Assembly (NCBI RefSeq): GCF_012273895.1
Contig: NC_052120.1
Location: 4,216,001 to 4,280,000, forward strand
From: Zerene cesonia
Taxonomy: Eukaryota > Arthropoda > Insecta > Lepidoptera > Pieridae
Reading direction: 5' to 3'
DNA length: 64,000 nt
Positions within the stretch are counted from its first letter, which is position 1; every line of letters starts with the position of its first letter. The translations under genes and the position numbers were made by a program. This document shows, piece after piece, positions 45,421-58,305 of this stretch. The notes under the pieces are model-generated. The model did not search any database and had not been told where the DNA came from. It saw only the letters and a list, made by a program, of their open reading frames with translations.

Positions 45421-48400
45421 ACAAAATTAAAACTTATATCGTTTTTGTTGGATTCATGTTGCTATCCAACTTATATTATATCAAATACATAAACAATTGC
45501 ATACAAAAGTAATTGTTACATAAAATAAGTGAGCATGCGTGTCGTGTGCTAGCTTTCATCTCGTCGCTACTCACACCCCAATAATTAAAAAATATGTGAT
45601 TATCGATTTTATTATTTAAGAAAAAGTTAGAATTTTTTTGGGCGAAATCTTACATCGTATATACTATGTATTACTATTTTTATCACGATCGCTAACGTAT
45701 TTACAACTCGGGTTTTATCATTTGTTGACTAAAGATAAATAGTCGTTATCGCATTATGTTTAGTATAAAGTTTGATTGAGCATTAAATTGCGAATTTAAC
45801 TTGGCATTGACATGACATTTCTCAGAATTTTACTTACATTTGTACCATTGTTCCCATTCCAGTAAGAGCCAATGCTGTTTTGAGCTCATGGCTCAGCTCT
45901 GGAGACATAACTATCCATTATAAATTTGCTGCTGAGCCACGGAATTGGTAGTTACCTAATGGCCTTTTTGAAATGATAGACTTAAAAGTTATAAAGTATG
46001 TACTGTTCGTAAAGAAAATCTTCAACTACCGTTTATAGAAAAGAACAATGTTAAGAGTCTGTGTATTTGTAAGATCTTTTTGTAATGCACTAGCTGTTTG
46101 CCCCGGCTCCACCTGGGACCGTCAAAATCAAAACCTATTTATTCTGTTTTAAAAGCAAAAACTGTTTTCAATTAAATATTGTGATTCGTGAAATGAGTAA
46201 AATATGTCCTCAATGGAACCTTAATATAATTGTTATTATTCGCGTGTGACTACATTGACTCGTTATTCGAGTTTATGATGAATAATCAACGAGACTCATG
46301 CAATTTTTAGATTTTTTTTAATTTAAATCGAATATAGTATGGTATATAAGAGCGTTAAAAATAATTTAAACAAGACTTTTAATACGACATTACAGTATGT
46401 TGTGTAAATAAAAATCTTTTACCAATTTTAAGCAAATTATCTGAGCGTCAAAGCATATTTTTGTAATACCAGAAGTTGGCTTAACCTTCATTAATACCAG
46501 AGGTGTTGAAACGTTCGACTTGTGTGAATCAGAATGTGCCGGTATTTCACTTGGCGTATTCGCTGGCCTGAAATAGTCAGTGCATTGGAGTAATCAGTGG
46601 CGTACACTTCATGAAAATCTACTTGCGTCTTCGCATTTGGCACGCGATGGACATCTAATCGATGTAGTATTGATGATAATATATTAAGTTGACATTGGAA
46701 CGTATACAGTTATATGATTATTGTTCGTATGAGAGGACATTTCCAAGATTGTTTTTCCCGTTCCTGGAGCGATTTCATAAAAGTGAATGCTAGTGATGGT
46801 GCTGTAATGTGTATATTAATCGGGCTGGCAATGTGTTTTGTGTACGATAATGCGTAATGCTTACGAGTAGTTGCAAGGGTTCAAAGTAGGTAAGCGTTAT
46901 AGCGGGAAAGTGGAATCTTTTTTTCAGATGGTTGTTACTTGAGGATGTGATATATAGTTAATTTGATATGTATTTCTTCATATCTCGATCTGCTCATACA
47001 TTTCTTTATCTACAAATTATTCTATAGAGTAGTTATGGAGAATCATAGTTCAATATTAGAGGGATACCTCTAGTTATACATGTTTCGATAGATAGATCAC
47101 TTACAATGTAGGAGAATTACAATATAATTAAAAAAAAATCCGTAATACTAGCACTGAAATGCCCTTGCCTTGTCCCGGTAGAGGTCAAGGGACTTGAAGT
47201 TTTAACGAAGATGCAGACCTATTGTTTTAGTAGAATTTTGATCAGATAATCAGACCGATTATTTTATTATAATGAAATGATATTGCAATATTTTTGAAAT
47301 ATATACATTTTTTTATTCTTGGTATTTTGTTTGAATATCGAATAATTTATCAACTTGCATACTATAAATCCTTATCTTTACTCGAAGAGTGGAAGTCTCG
47401 AGGTCTATACACATAAAATCGTCGAATCAATATGTATTTACTTATATCGCTACGGTAACATTTTTCTCTCTCATATCCGGACCTGCTTAAAAGTAGTTTG
47501 GGTAGGACTTTGTACGTAGTACGACAAAAATGAAGTGAACGAATGTCAAGGGCTACTACCTAATTATGTCTCTTAAAAATTAATTTAAACAAAATATAAA
47601 ACAAGAATATAGTAATGCTCTGTCGTACACTGTTAAGTTATTGCCTGAGATGAAAATTAAATAATACATTTCGAAAACGCGCATCAATGAAGGAGATATA
47701 AAATATTTTTCAATTTCCGCATTTGATGCAGTGTACGTATAGTATAAAAGAAACTGACGTCGATAAGTAGCTAGACCGTTTCTTATATTTATATATACAA
47801 TAACGAAAGGGTGCTTGTCTGTTCAGTAATAACCTCGTATTTGTGGAAACAGAATTCGCCTGACTAGAAGATCATCGACTTATCAATGGAACTTGTTTGA
47901 CTTTCGGCCAATATTTTTATAAACAGCCACATTTAACACTTCTCTACATATACATGTACATAGTTATGTATAGAAAAAAGAAATATGTACAATGTACATG
48001 TATTGTTCATTCATAGTACCTATCTTGTTATTAATTTAATTCCTTATAATTTTTTTATTAATATGTGTAAAGAAATGTATAAAAAATAAATACATAAGAC
48101 TTTGGCAACAAAAAAGAAAGGTAATTACGTAAAATAACTTTAATAAAATGCTGAGTACAAATTAATGAGATCATATGATATTAGTTATTATCAATATATT
48201 TTAAAGTTTTAAAATGCACATAAATGTTGATGGTTAGCTCAATAAAGTATAGTAAACACATTCGTTCCCATATATTGAATTATGGGAAATATTATTATTT
48301 TTATTTTATTTCCTAGAAGACGAAACGATTCGTAACTTTACCACCATTGAGTAGAAAATAAATTTATTGGTGTCTTAATTTTATTATCTTTCTGGTAGAA

Positions 48401-48654
48401 TACTACTTTATTAATATTCTGATGATTACGTTTAATATAACACTTATGTAACATTACAATACATTCATCCGTTTCGAAATAACTTATAACTAAAAAGTTA
48501 AACTTACATAACAAATGCCCTCTTTGAGGAAGCAACGAGATCCAACTTTTGAACCACTAACCGTTTAATAATAAGAAAATTGCGAAGCACTTAGGTATCA
48601 TAATTTGATGATATCTATGTATAACATAAGCGGCGAAAAGCGTGTTAAGATAGT

Positions 48655-48894
48655 TCAGTCTCGGCATTTATCTCTTATTATATCCGCAACTATATCTCTT
48701 GGAAGCATCGTGGCTCTTGCTGTTTTTGTAATAGAGGCTTTAGTGCTTCTTCCTGGCCGCCTGTTGAAGTAAACAAAGACGTTGTAAACAAGCTGTCTCG
48801 TGTCAGCCGGGAGTTCCACACGCGATTCCTCTACGCACTCTATGCCTCTTCCGTTGTATAATCTTCTCCAGCTGAACATTGTCCAAGCAGTCAT
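48655..48894 (-). pseudogene. Possible transposase-derived HTH fragment
   Basis: A 79-codon frame reading from MTAWTMFSWRRLYNGRGIEC through VELPADTRQLVYNVFVYF to TKTARATMLPRDIVADIIRD. The second half looks like a helix-turn-helix preceded by a short helical segment, as at the N-terminus of some insect DNA transposases. There is no catalytic domain nearby. It is GC-richer than its surroundings. This is a tentative assignment from pattern alone; it could also be an unspliced exon of an unknown gene. Confidence 0.3.
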
Positions 48895-51800
48895 GGCTTC
48901 CTCCCCGTATTGCGCCGTTTTGATTTACAAAAAACGATCACACAATTTCAAAAAAATCTGTAATTAAACCGTAGATGCTATCATTAGGAGCGACAGCTGA
49001 CTACTGTGTCTAGAGGCGATCAAAGTTTGTGATGTACCTATTGAAATTCTATGCACATATTTTTTTGATTTCCGGTGGACTAGCAACGTGATTGCAATTT
49101 AAACGTTTTTATTCATACTCTGTTTAGCTGTTGGTATGCAAGATTAAGCGTTGTGTTCAGTATCTAAACTCGAAGAGTACTGCGTCCGTTATAAAAATTA
49201 ACTGCAAATATTATTTTATGACGTTAGCAACTTTTTTTTAGTAAATTAATTATTGTTGTCATTTTGTCATCAATTAGTTACAAAAAATTATGATAGGTAC
49301 ATATCACAAATGGATTCTGTAATACTTCGCGTAGGTGCGCATGAAACTCAATGACCTATCATGAACGTCAATTCCGATAGGTTGATAGGTATGTGGCCTT
49401 GTACTGAATTGCGTAACCGACTTAATTGATGAAGCCCATCATAGATCAAACTACGATTTGGGAAAATATCGAAGTTTCAGAAAGTATAATATAACGGGGG
49501 TAAGCTTTGCAAAAAATGGATGCGTAATAGACAATAATTTACTGTAATTTTATGGTTACTAAAAGCGTATCAGTGTCATTGTCCTCATTGCTTTTCTTTA
49601 TGGTAGCGCAAACCGTTGTTCGTACTCATTATTTTTATAGAAAAGTAATTTACTTTCAAGTTAAACTTAGTTAGGTTTTGTAATTTGCAATACTTACTAC
49701 ATGAAAAAAAATATTCAAAAGAAGTTTTCATTCTGTTATTCGATCGTAACAAGGGATAAATGAAGTGTATGTAAAACACGAATAATGTTGTACAATACAA
49801 ACGACACAAAGTGCATATTATAAGAACAAAAGCTTCTACAAACTGTAATGACCCCTTCTAAGTACCTTGAAACTTGATATTTCGTAAACGATACCGGTAG
49901 CATAAGCTTTTGTAATTGTTTTCGATTCGATCGATATTTTCTACACTTTGAAAATGTTCCTTATTTAAGTGTTTATCTATAGATAAAGAAAAAAACCTTT
50001 TCGCTAAATTCATAGTTCAATTTGAATGACAATGTAAAACACTTCGCAAGCCAGGATTCGATTCATGTGTTCTACATATATTTTTAATGTCTAGACTAGA
50101 ATTTAAACAATAAATTATAATTGAATTCTGTGAGCATCGATGAAATAATTAACTAATATTTCTATGAATCAATTTATGTATCTAGTAATATCTCATATAA
50201 GAAAATAGTTACGTTAAGCTTTTGTAATACTTATCTATAAGTATTTAAATACTTACATAAAAGTAATTGCACAGATAGAGGTAAAAGTTACGGCTCTTGA
50301 TCTCAAACGTGTTCGTTTCTTAACTATGTCTAACGTTAACCTAATGTACCTAACTAAAAAGCGTAGGAATTTTCTGTTTTGTGATGACTCAAATCTATGA
50401 CTCAACATGGAGTTAAAATTTATCCGGAATGCAGTTTTTGAATGCTTTGGTGTCTGTCTAAGATGTGTCAGACAGAGATAGATACTATCTAAAAATATGT
50501 TTTTGAGAGAAACATATGCATTCATGATGTCATATGTTAAGATGCCAATAAAATAAGGTCTCGTCAGTACCACCTGCGTCCGTCCCACTCGCACGCGCTG
50601 ATGGCAGCTGTTGCAAAGATGCTTTGAGAGCTTTGACATTTTGCTTATAGTTACTCCATAGCTCGCTAAACACAGAATTCGAATACTCCATTCATAACCT
50701 TGATTCATATAAGCTTCCTAAAATATATGAGAAGACTTCATGTCTACGAGTTAAAAAGCGGATTAAATAAATTTATGAATCTAAAAGCCGAATTTAATGT
50801 AATGAAATCATTAAAGTCAAATGATGGCTTTTTGTCTATGTGATGATCTCACTCGTCGTCAATCTTGACAATGCAAAGGACCGGTCGACCGCGGGGCGAG
50901 GCACGGGACGGAAGGGGCTCCACGCTGCAGGGTTTGCGCGATTCACGCATGCCGCATGCCGTGCGACCAGTCAGTCCGATTCGACAGTAAAGTTGTCCGC
51001 CTCACGCGCGGCGCGCGCGCTTCTCTTTAATTTTCTTCGTCTCTACACATTTTTATAATCTAGTCAAAATGTAGGTTAGTGCTAAATTGATATTGAGATA
51101 GTGCAAAGCCAGTATATTAAAAAGTGTCTTAATTTAATAATTGCTATATGCTACGGTCCAAAGAACAATGCTGTGGGAAAAAATAACGTTCAGCTGGCAT
51201 CGGCACTCGTTCCCAGCTACCTACCTACCTCTCTCCCCCCGCGAACCGGGTACCGGGTTCAATGCGCCTCTGCATTTATTCATCGTTTGTGGGAAAAATT
51301 GACCCCCGTTTTAAATTTTTATTGTTAACGAATTCACACGATTTCATATTGTAGACTACCGCATCTTTGATGCATCTTTCGGGATTTTTGTTTTATAAAT
51401 CTGAAACTGGACTGTTTTAAATGAATCCCACGAATCAAGTGTCATTAAAAGTTCTTAGTAAATTACAAAGTGATTAGGTAATTAGGCAGGAGGAAAACAA
51501 AGTAAATTCAAGAACAGGACATCAAGGCTGCTTCATTCCGTGGAACTGTGTTGTTTGTTCCGTGGTTTGCCATGTTTGTCAAGTTTCAACTCCTTAGAAA
51601 TTATCTCATTGTGCAACCAGTGGAATTGATCTGCCTCAAAAGAATATCAGTGTAAACGTGAATGTGGCAAAGGCTCGTTATGAAAATTTATTTTATCTCT
51701 GTGTCTGTGTTTAACGAAAGACGAAACTGTGATGTGGATATGTGAGTGATTGCAGTGGATGAAGAATAATATTACCTGATTTAAATAAAATTAGGAAAAC
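48895..51800 (+). promoter_or_regulatory. Region upstream of numb start codon
   Basis: No other gene is supported. A GC/CpG-rich patch at about 50870-51045 contains CAGTCAGTCC (near 50966-50975), a possible initiator, and could be the numb promoter or a 5' UTR exon. A candidate 3' splice site (GATTGCAG) ends at about 51756, so the numb 5' UTR may be split. A second GC-rich spot lies at about 51235-51260. Confidence 0.4.
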
Positions 51801-54800
51801 ATGGGCAATCAGGGCTCGTCTCCGCACGAACCGCTGGATCATGTCCAAGCGCAGAATCCTGATTTAAAGATGGTAGGCAAATTTCTTTTAATGGTTTTTT
51901 TAGCATATTTAATACTTTGTCTGTTCCTGATGTGAATGAAAGAATAAATAAAGTAAGCAGCTCCAGTGGCGCAATGGGTTAGCGCACGGTACTTACATAT
52001 ATAAAACTTTTTTTTATCGTCGTTAGTATATGTATATTATAAACTTATATCCTGGCACTGTTTTAATAATAATCGCCATTTCAAACTGTGAATATTACTT
52101 AGATACTATATTTTTTCGTTGACCTACTACTAAATTTCGTTCTTACATCATTTAGATTTATGCTTATGATACTGCTATAACAAAGTACAGCAACATAGAT
52201 ATATGCTTAACAAACTTAGTAGAGCAGAACTTCAGATGTATTACGTCCCACCCAAATGCGAGATATTAAACGGTTATTATTGTACGCATGTTCTTAAATC
52301 TTACTTTTAAAATAACAAGGGTGGATAAGTATACAATAATAATACTCTTTCAACAAACACGTGACTATAGCCCGATATAAATTGTTGAGCTTTTTAAATG
52401 TTTTATCCTAACTATTTTGTTCAACCAGCTGCCCTTAATGTGGGTCGCAGTGATTCTCGTAGCGGCAGATTAATCTGCACTCAAACGTATACTGAAACAC
52501 TAAATATTTAATCCAATTTGTGCCACTTCTTTTATTTAATATACCTAAATGTTGAACTATCATTACACCCGCATAGTCTTCAAGGTTTTTATCTTATTCG
52601 CGTACATTTATAACATCTACATATAATTTGTGTTGTATGGTTCGAATGGATTTATAAATATTAATGAACAATGACTTGTTTATTAATATTCTGAACACAG
52701 TTAACTTGCGTATTACCCGATGTCGTTGTATTAAACTACGAAGTAACTATGTACAACGATCATAATTCACATTGGACTCGAATCCAGACAATGTAATATA
52801 TAATATGAAATATCGTTTCGATTGGAGTTACAAGGAAAACTTCTAAACTAAGAATACTTGTTTTAAAAATATATTGCAATGCTGTCTGGTATGTTGTTAA
52901 TCAAAACTATAAACTATTATGACATACTGACAAATATATGAATGTACATTAATTTTCATAATTCCGTTATTTTCAAAATTTAGTTCTACGTTTTTAATAT
53001 CCAGTAACCTTATTTCAAACAGAATTAACAATGTTTCCCGAGAGTGGAGTTTTTGCGAATAAGCCTTTAGTATAACATATTTTATGTACAGTTTTATTAT
53101 TAACATTCCATCCTATTCTTATACCTATGACACAAATTATTCCATTTCCAACTCTCAAACCGCAGTATCGAGATTTATAAAGTTTTAAAACGATGGAAAC
53201 CAACTCGAATTCATAGATATTATCTTATCATGGCCCAATTACAGGTGTACTTAATACTTGTATTAATTTATGAAATAAAAATGTTTGTCAGCTATCTCTG
53301 TGTGATAATAACTATGTGACAAGTAAGAGCAGTGAGATAAGGTCGTGGTAAACAAAAAAATATCGCGTTAAAAAAATGAAATCACGGGTTTATGTAATTC
53401 TTGCGTTTTGCGTTTAAAATTAATATTTCGAATTTTGTGATATTTGGCATCTCGACAAAACACTACATTGATAACCTTCAAGCTACAAGTCTTGTGTAAT
53501 AGCACTGTTCCTGCATATCAGTGGTTAGAGATTATTATTATGAAAGTTAATGTTAACTGTTTTGCTTTTCACAATATTATGTTAGCAGAATAATCAAACA
53601 AATTTTTATGATTATTGCCCATAATCAATTTCATGGTACTGCATAATTGATACCCCATCATATATGGATTTACATTTATATTTTTATTTTTACCTATGTT
53701 TGTATTATACCAGCTTTTCTCCAGAGTCAAAAGCTTGCTTCCCAGATAACAACGCTACGTATGTATTGGCTGGGTTACTTTGTATTTTGGTACAACATTG
53801 GTTTTCAAGTAAACAATAATAAAAATAATGGTTTTTTGTTCTAAACGTATTCAATTGAATCATGAGTCAGTTAAGCGTTTAATTAAAAAAAGTTTTTTAA
53901 CGCAATGTCAGTTGTCAGTCTTAGCAGAAGCTGACAGTTAAATATATTTTTGAAGATAATAAATAGGTAACGTTACGCGACCTTTAAGCCAAGTGTTATA
54001 TTTTGGCACCAATGTTAGTAATCAGTATTTTTTTGGGCATCTGAAACATGTATAGACATCAATGTATGTTTACTTGTTGTTTTAAGGTTGTTTATATGAA
54101 AAACAAGAGTTAAAGTTACATACTTCTCTCTTAGAAAATCTTCACAATGTTATCTATATGTGTATGATATATATAAATTTAGGTTATTTATTGGTTCAGA
54201 CAAAATACAGGATACCTATCGTGTGTTTTGTATTTTGTTTGGATTTCTGTGTTTGAAATAAACTTACCCCTCTGTCCATGTTCCTTAAGTCCTCAATTTT
54301 TTGGTCATTATTTATTTATTTGTTCTGTTGATTTATTTGATGATTGTATTTATTCCTTAAGCAAAATTAAATGAAGTGCTTAAACTTCAACATTGATTTA
54401 CATAGTAAGAAAAACTTATAGACAGACGAACATAGAACCTCCTCTGTTTCGTTTTTGGAAATCGGTTAAAATATTATGAATTATGGATTATAATAAACAT
54501 ACATAGTTATCCAGTCTGACTGTTACGATATCAGAAAATTATTTTCGGATCGTATAAACCATTTCAGCATAATTTTTGAACTAATATACTTATGAAATTT
54601 TATATCTAAGGCTCAATGAGAATACATATACATACAGTTACATTGATCTCGTCAGGTTTCGATGAATACAATACATAATTTTCAATGTAGCTTGTGTGTG
54701 TTATGGTTAATATTTAACATGAAACAACTGTCGTTCTCCTAATATAGCCTTTATTTCAGACTTCATTAACGTTAGAATCGTTGTGTATTACTTTCACATT

Positions 54801-56799
54801 CACATGAGTTTCACAACGAGAGCTTTATTTGGTGATCGCGCCTACATGTTCATTATGTTTGCTCATCGCACGTAGCAGAAAGTTGAATATGACAATGCGA
54901 GTCTTACTGTTGAGTTATTGAATAAAAAAGCATTGTTCAAAACTTGGTATTTGGACAATGTATTTTATATGCGATTCATATTGACTGCAAATGATTAATG
55001 ATATTTGATGTATAGTAAGCCAGAGGCTCTATGTCTATGCAAATAAATTGCCTATTTTAAAGATATGGGATTAAGAAGGGATTAAATAGGGGATTGTTCC
55101 TATTCAATCTAAAAGGAGAAAATCTCAAAACTGGGAAATATAAGGAAAGGATGCGGGCCTCCGGCTGCTCCGAGTACCGTACAAAACATAGTAGTATTAA
55201 CATGGCACTATTTCACGCCAATCTTCTATGGCAGTGTGGTACAATCTCTGGTGGCTCAATCCAAAATTACGATGACTCAATCCAATATAATGATATGATA
55301 TCCATTTTAGGTAGTCTGTTTTTAGTCTGTATTTAGGTAGTTTCTGAAATTATCCACGGAATGCTAGTGAATCGAAGCATTTATATCGAAGTATAGATTA
55401 TGTAGAACTAATGTAACAAAATATAAATTTCAGAAATCGTCAGTCCGCAACTCGTTGAGGCGGGCGCGCGCGGGCGCCGCGCTGTCACCGCCGCGCGCCG
55501 GCATGGAGCGCTTGCGCCGCTCGTTCCGCGAATCGTTCCGCCGCCGCAAGGGCTCGCCTCCCGAGTCGGCGCGCCCGCACCAGTGGCATGCGGACGAGGC
55601 CGCGGTGCGCGCGGGCACGTGCACGTTCCCCGTCAAGTACCTCGGCTGCGTCGAGGTGTTCGAGTCGCGGGGAATGCAAGTGTGCGAGGAGGCGCTTAAG
55701 GTCCTTCGAGTAAGTTGGCCTGCATGTGGATCGTATATCATATCTATGCTTGCGGTTTCCATTTGCACATGGGATATTATATCTGTGTACTATATTGTAC
55801 GAGTTCATGACGAGGTCAGCACTTTTCGCATTGCTAATGCTAACACAGACTTAAGGAATAATTCATCATGAATTGACTGTTTTCAACTGACATGAATTAT
55901 TCAACATTATTCATGTCAGTTGAAAACAGTCCATGTCACTCGGGAATAATCTAAGTAGGGAATCCAAGCAATAAGCTTCAAGATTTCACGTTTTCAAGTT
56001 TCGGAGCATATTAGGTAGTAAATATAGATAGTTAATTTTAGCATTGTATGATTGTACAGTTGTTAAAATGTTAATTATCAAAGTATGTATAATCAATACA
56101 AAGTGAAATCATTGACTGAGCAAAATTGACAATAAAAAGGAAAATGCACGACACATACAATAGTAAGGAAATGGAGAAAGTATATTTCCGCAACAATAAT
56201 ATAATAATGGCTGTTATAATGATACATTGTTAATTATAGTCTCTGGGCTTTTCATAACATTTTCCTACTTACAAATTAAGCATTCTTGAAAAGTAGGGCA
56301 AATGTTCTGATCAAAGATTGTTTATCAATGATTAAAGTTTATTAAGTCTTAATTTTAAGCTCTAAATTTAACATTTAAATACTTTATGTTATTGTGTTTT
56401 TCCTATCCAATATTTCACAAAAGTATATTGAATATATATTTTTTTAACTCTATGTTTACAAATGGTAATCTTACAGTACAGTCAGAACTGTGTTACCTGT
56501 TTAGGTTTACGCTATGCTGAACTCCATGACAAATGCTTCACATAGACTCTTCTCTACCAAATCGCAATCGAATTGTAATGGATTTCTTACCGATCCTTCG
56601 CTCTATAATTAGCAGTCAATGTTATAACAAAACGTAATATTTCATAGAATTCGCGTCGGCGTCCCGTCCGAGCAGTGCTACACGTGAGTGGGGATGGACT
56701 GCGCGTGGTCGAAGAGGAAACAAAGGGGCTCATTGTTGATCAAACCATCGAAAAAGTATCTTTCTGCGCTCCAGATAGAAATCATGAACGAGGCTTCAG
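51801..56799 (+). CDS. numb: Numb, N-terminal exons (partial)
   Basis: Three coding exons (51801-51872, 55434-55709, 56648-56799) join in frame for 166 residues, then the reading frame runs into a donor (GTAAAT) and the gap. Residues 1-24 begin MGNQGS, fitting the N-myristoylation consensus MGxxxS. Residues 25-72 are Arg/Ser-rich. The PTB domain starts at about 73: SARPHQWHADEAAVRAGTCT, FPVKYLGCVEVFESRGMQVC, RRRPVRAVLHVSGDGLRVV, EETKGLIVDQTIEKVSFCAP. Numb is a membrane-linked endocytic adaptor that is inherited asymmetrically and blocks Notch. The end of the PTB, the NumbF domain and DPF/NPF motifs are outside the visible sequence. Exon 2 is strikingly GC-rich against AT-rich introns. Met47 (MERLRRSF) aligns with the vertebrate start (MNKLRQSF), so a shorter form is possible. 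Confidence 0.93.
51960..52000 (+). pseudogene. 5' half of a tRNA-Ile(UAU)-like gene
   Basis: GCTCCAGTGGCGCAATGGGT then TAGCGCACGGTACTTA matches the 5' half of metazoan tRNA-Ile(UAU): acceptor strand, intact D arm (GCGC/GCGC) and 5' anticodon stem. No B box or pairing 3' half occurs in the next 300 bases, so this is a truncated copy in numb intron 1. Confidence 0.6.
52001..55433 (+). other. Numb intron 1, nothing recognised
   Basis: About 3.4 kb of AT-rich intron with no supported exon, RNA gene or clear repeat. Confidence 0.5.
55875..55931. repeat. Perfect 23-bp hairpin in numb intron 2
   Basis: The left arm 55875-55897 (starts GACTGTTTTCAACTGACATG) is exactly complementary to the right arm 55909-55931, with an 11-base loop. 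There are no mismatches, so it is either recent or maintained. It could be a foldback element remnant or a structured RNA; a microRNA precursor would normally have a longer, mismatched stem. Confidence 0.85.
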
Positions 56800-56850
56800 G
56801 TAAATTACAAAATTTATTAACATAAATCATATTGTCAATATAAAAAAGTT

Positions 56851-56914
56851 CGACGACATGCGACATCTGCCAACCCGCACTTGGCCAGCGTGGTGGATTA
56901 TGGCCTAAACCCTC
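56851..56914 (+). repeat. Interspersed repeat at contig end
   Basis: The contig ends in 'ccaacccgcacttggccagc' followed by 'gtggtggattatggcctaaa', which I recognise as a very frequent lepidopteran non-LTR 3'-UTR text. The break at 56915 is therefore probably repeat-induced. Confidence 0.6.
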
Positions 56915-57914
56915 NNNNNNNNNNNNNNNNNNNNNNNNNNNNNNNNNNNNNNNNNNNNNNNNNNNNNNNNNNNNNNNNNNNNNNNNNNNNNNNNNNNNNN
57001 NNNNNNNNNNNNNNNNNNNNNNNNNNNNNNNNNNNNNNNNNNNNNNNNNNNNNNNNNNNNNNNNNNNNNNNNNNNNNNNNNNNNNNNNNNNNNNNNNNNN
57101 NNNNNNNNNNNNNNNNNNNNNNNNNNNNNNNNNNNNNNNNNNNNNNNNNNNNNNNNNNNNNNNNNNNNNNNNNNNNNNNNNNNNNNNNNNNNNNNNNNNN
57201 NNNNNNNNNNNNNNNNNNNNNNNNNNNNNNNNNNNNNNNNNNNNNNNNNNNNNNNNNNNNNNNNNNNNNNNNNNNNNNNNNNNNNNNNNNNNNNNNNNNN
57301 NNNNNNNNNNNNNNNNNNNNNNNNNNNNNNNNNNNNNNNNNNNNNNNNNNNNNNNNNNNNNNNNNNNNNNNNNNNNNNNNNNNNNNNNNNNNNNNNNNNN
57401 NNNNNNNNNNNNNNNNNNNNNNNNNNNNNNNNNNNNNNNNNNNNNNNNNNNNNNNNNNNNNNNNNNNNNNNNNNNNNNNNNNNNNNNNNNNNNNNNNNNN
57501 NNNNNNNNNNNNNNNNNNNNNNNNNNNNNNNNNNNNNNNNNNNNNNNNNNNNNNNNNNNNNNNNNNNNNNNNNNNNNNNNNNNNNNNNNNNNNNNNNNNN
57601 NNNNNNNNNNNNNNNNNNNNNNNNNNNNNNNNNNNNNNNNNNNNNNNNNNNNNNNNNNNNNNNNNNNNNNNNNNNNNNNNNNNNNNNNNNNNNNNNNNNN
57701 NNNNNNNNNNNNNNNNNNNNNNNNNNNNNNNNNNNNNNNNNNNNNNNNNNNNNNNNNNNNNNNNNNNNNNNNNNNNNNNNNNNNNNNNNNNNNNNNNNNN
57801 NNNNNNNNNNNNNNNNNNNNNNNNNNNNNNNNNNNNNNNNNNNNNNNNNNNNNNNNNNNNNNNNNNNNNNNNNNNNNNNNNNNNNNNNNNNNNNNNNNNN
57901 NNNNNNNNNNNNNN
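56915..57914. other. Assembly gap, 1000 N
   Basis: Placeholder gap that cuts numb after its third coding exon. Confidence 0.95.
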
Positions 57915-58305
57915 TCTCTCTGAATAATATAAAATTGTAAATAATAATTGTACGTATAGTACAACTGAAGATTTATAATACCATAGAAGTTGCTCGATTT
58001 TAATTTATATAATATATATATATACATATATGTTAATATATATGTATATACACATGTATGTTAGTATATGTATGTGTGTGTATGTATATGTATATATATA
58101 TATATATGGCTTTTTTATTACAGTATTGATGTTATAATATTTAGTAATGCATATTTATGTATATATATATAATGATAAATACTGCTTCTCTGATTATAGT
58201 TATGCTTAAATATTTAAATAAAATTTGTTTCCCTACCTTTATAAACTTGACACTGGCAAATAGTTAAAACTTATTGCCATAAGGGAAAAAAAAAAAAAAA
58301 AAAAA
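57915..58305 (+). repeat. TA/TATG microsatellite region and A22 run
   Basis: A (TATA/TATG/TGTG)n stretch covers about 58008-58107, and 22 consecutive A lie at 58286-58307, immediately before the block shared with 42590. The A-run may be a real homopolymer or a retroposed tail. No gene is seen. Confidence 0.7.

Larger units (their letters stand above)
42590..48460 (+). repeat. 5.9-kb duplicated block, copy 1
   Basis: Nearly identical to 58306-64000 in the same orientation, with scattered single-base differences, small indels and one 179-base insertion (44194-44372). No gene is recognised in it. It holds a tRNA-like element, several non-LTR 3'-end fragments and a repeat of the 15749 family. 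Divergence of roughly 1% and the fact that it starts exactly at a contig edge suggest that the two copies are alleles. It continues past 48460 into the numb upstream region, while copy 2 is cut by the window end. Confidence 0.9.

Noticed and set aside
45185..45424. 79-codon minus-strand frame conserved at 60733-60972
   Set aside because: Its conservation is explained by the duplicated block, and it lies across an interspersed repeat of the 15749 family. No protein family recognised.
42590..48460. Duplication read as a genuine tandem segmental duplication carrying a novel element
   Set aside because: The copy edge coincides with a contig edge and homopolymer, and divergence is allele-like; haplotype duplication is the simpler explanation until read depth says otherwise.
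50253..50708. 151-codon minus-strand frame upstream of numb
   Set aside because: No domain, odd composition, no splice or promoter context. Could be non-coding transcript or chance; not supportable as a gene.
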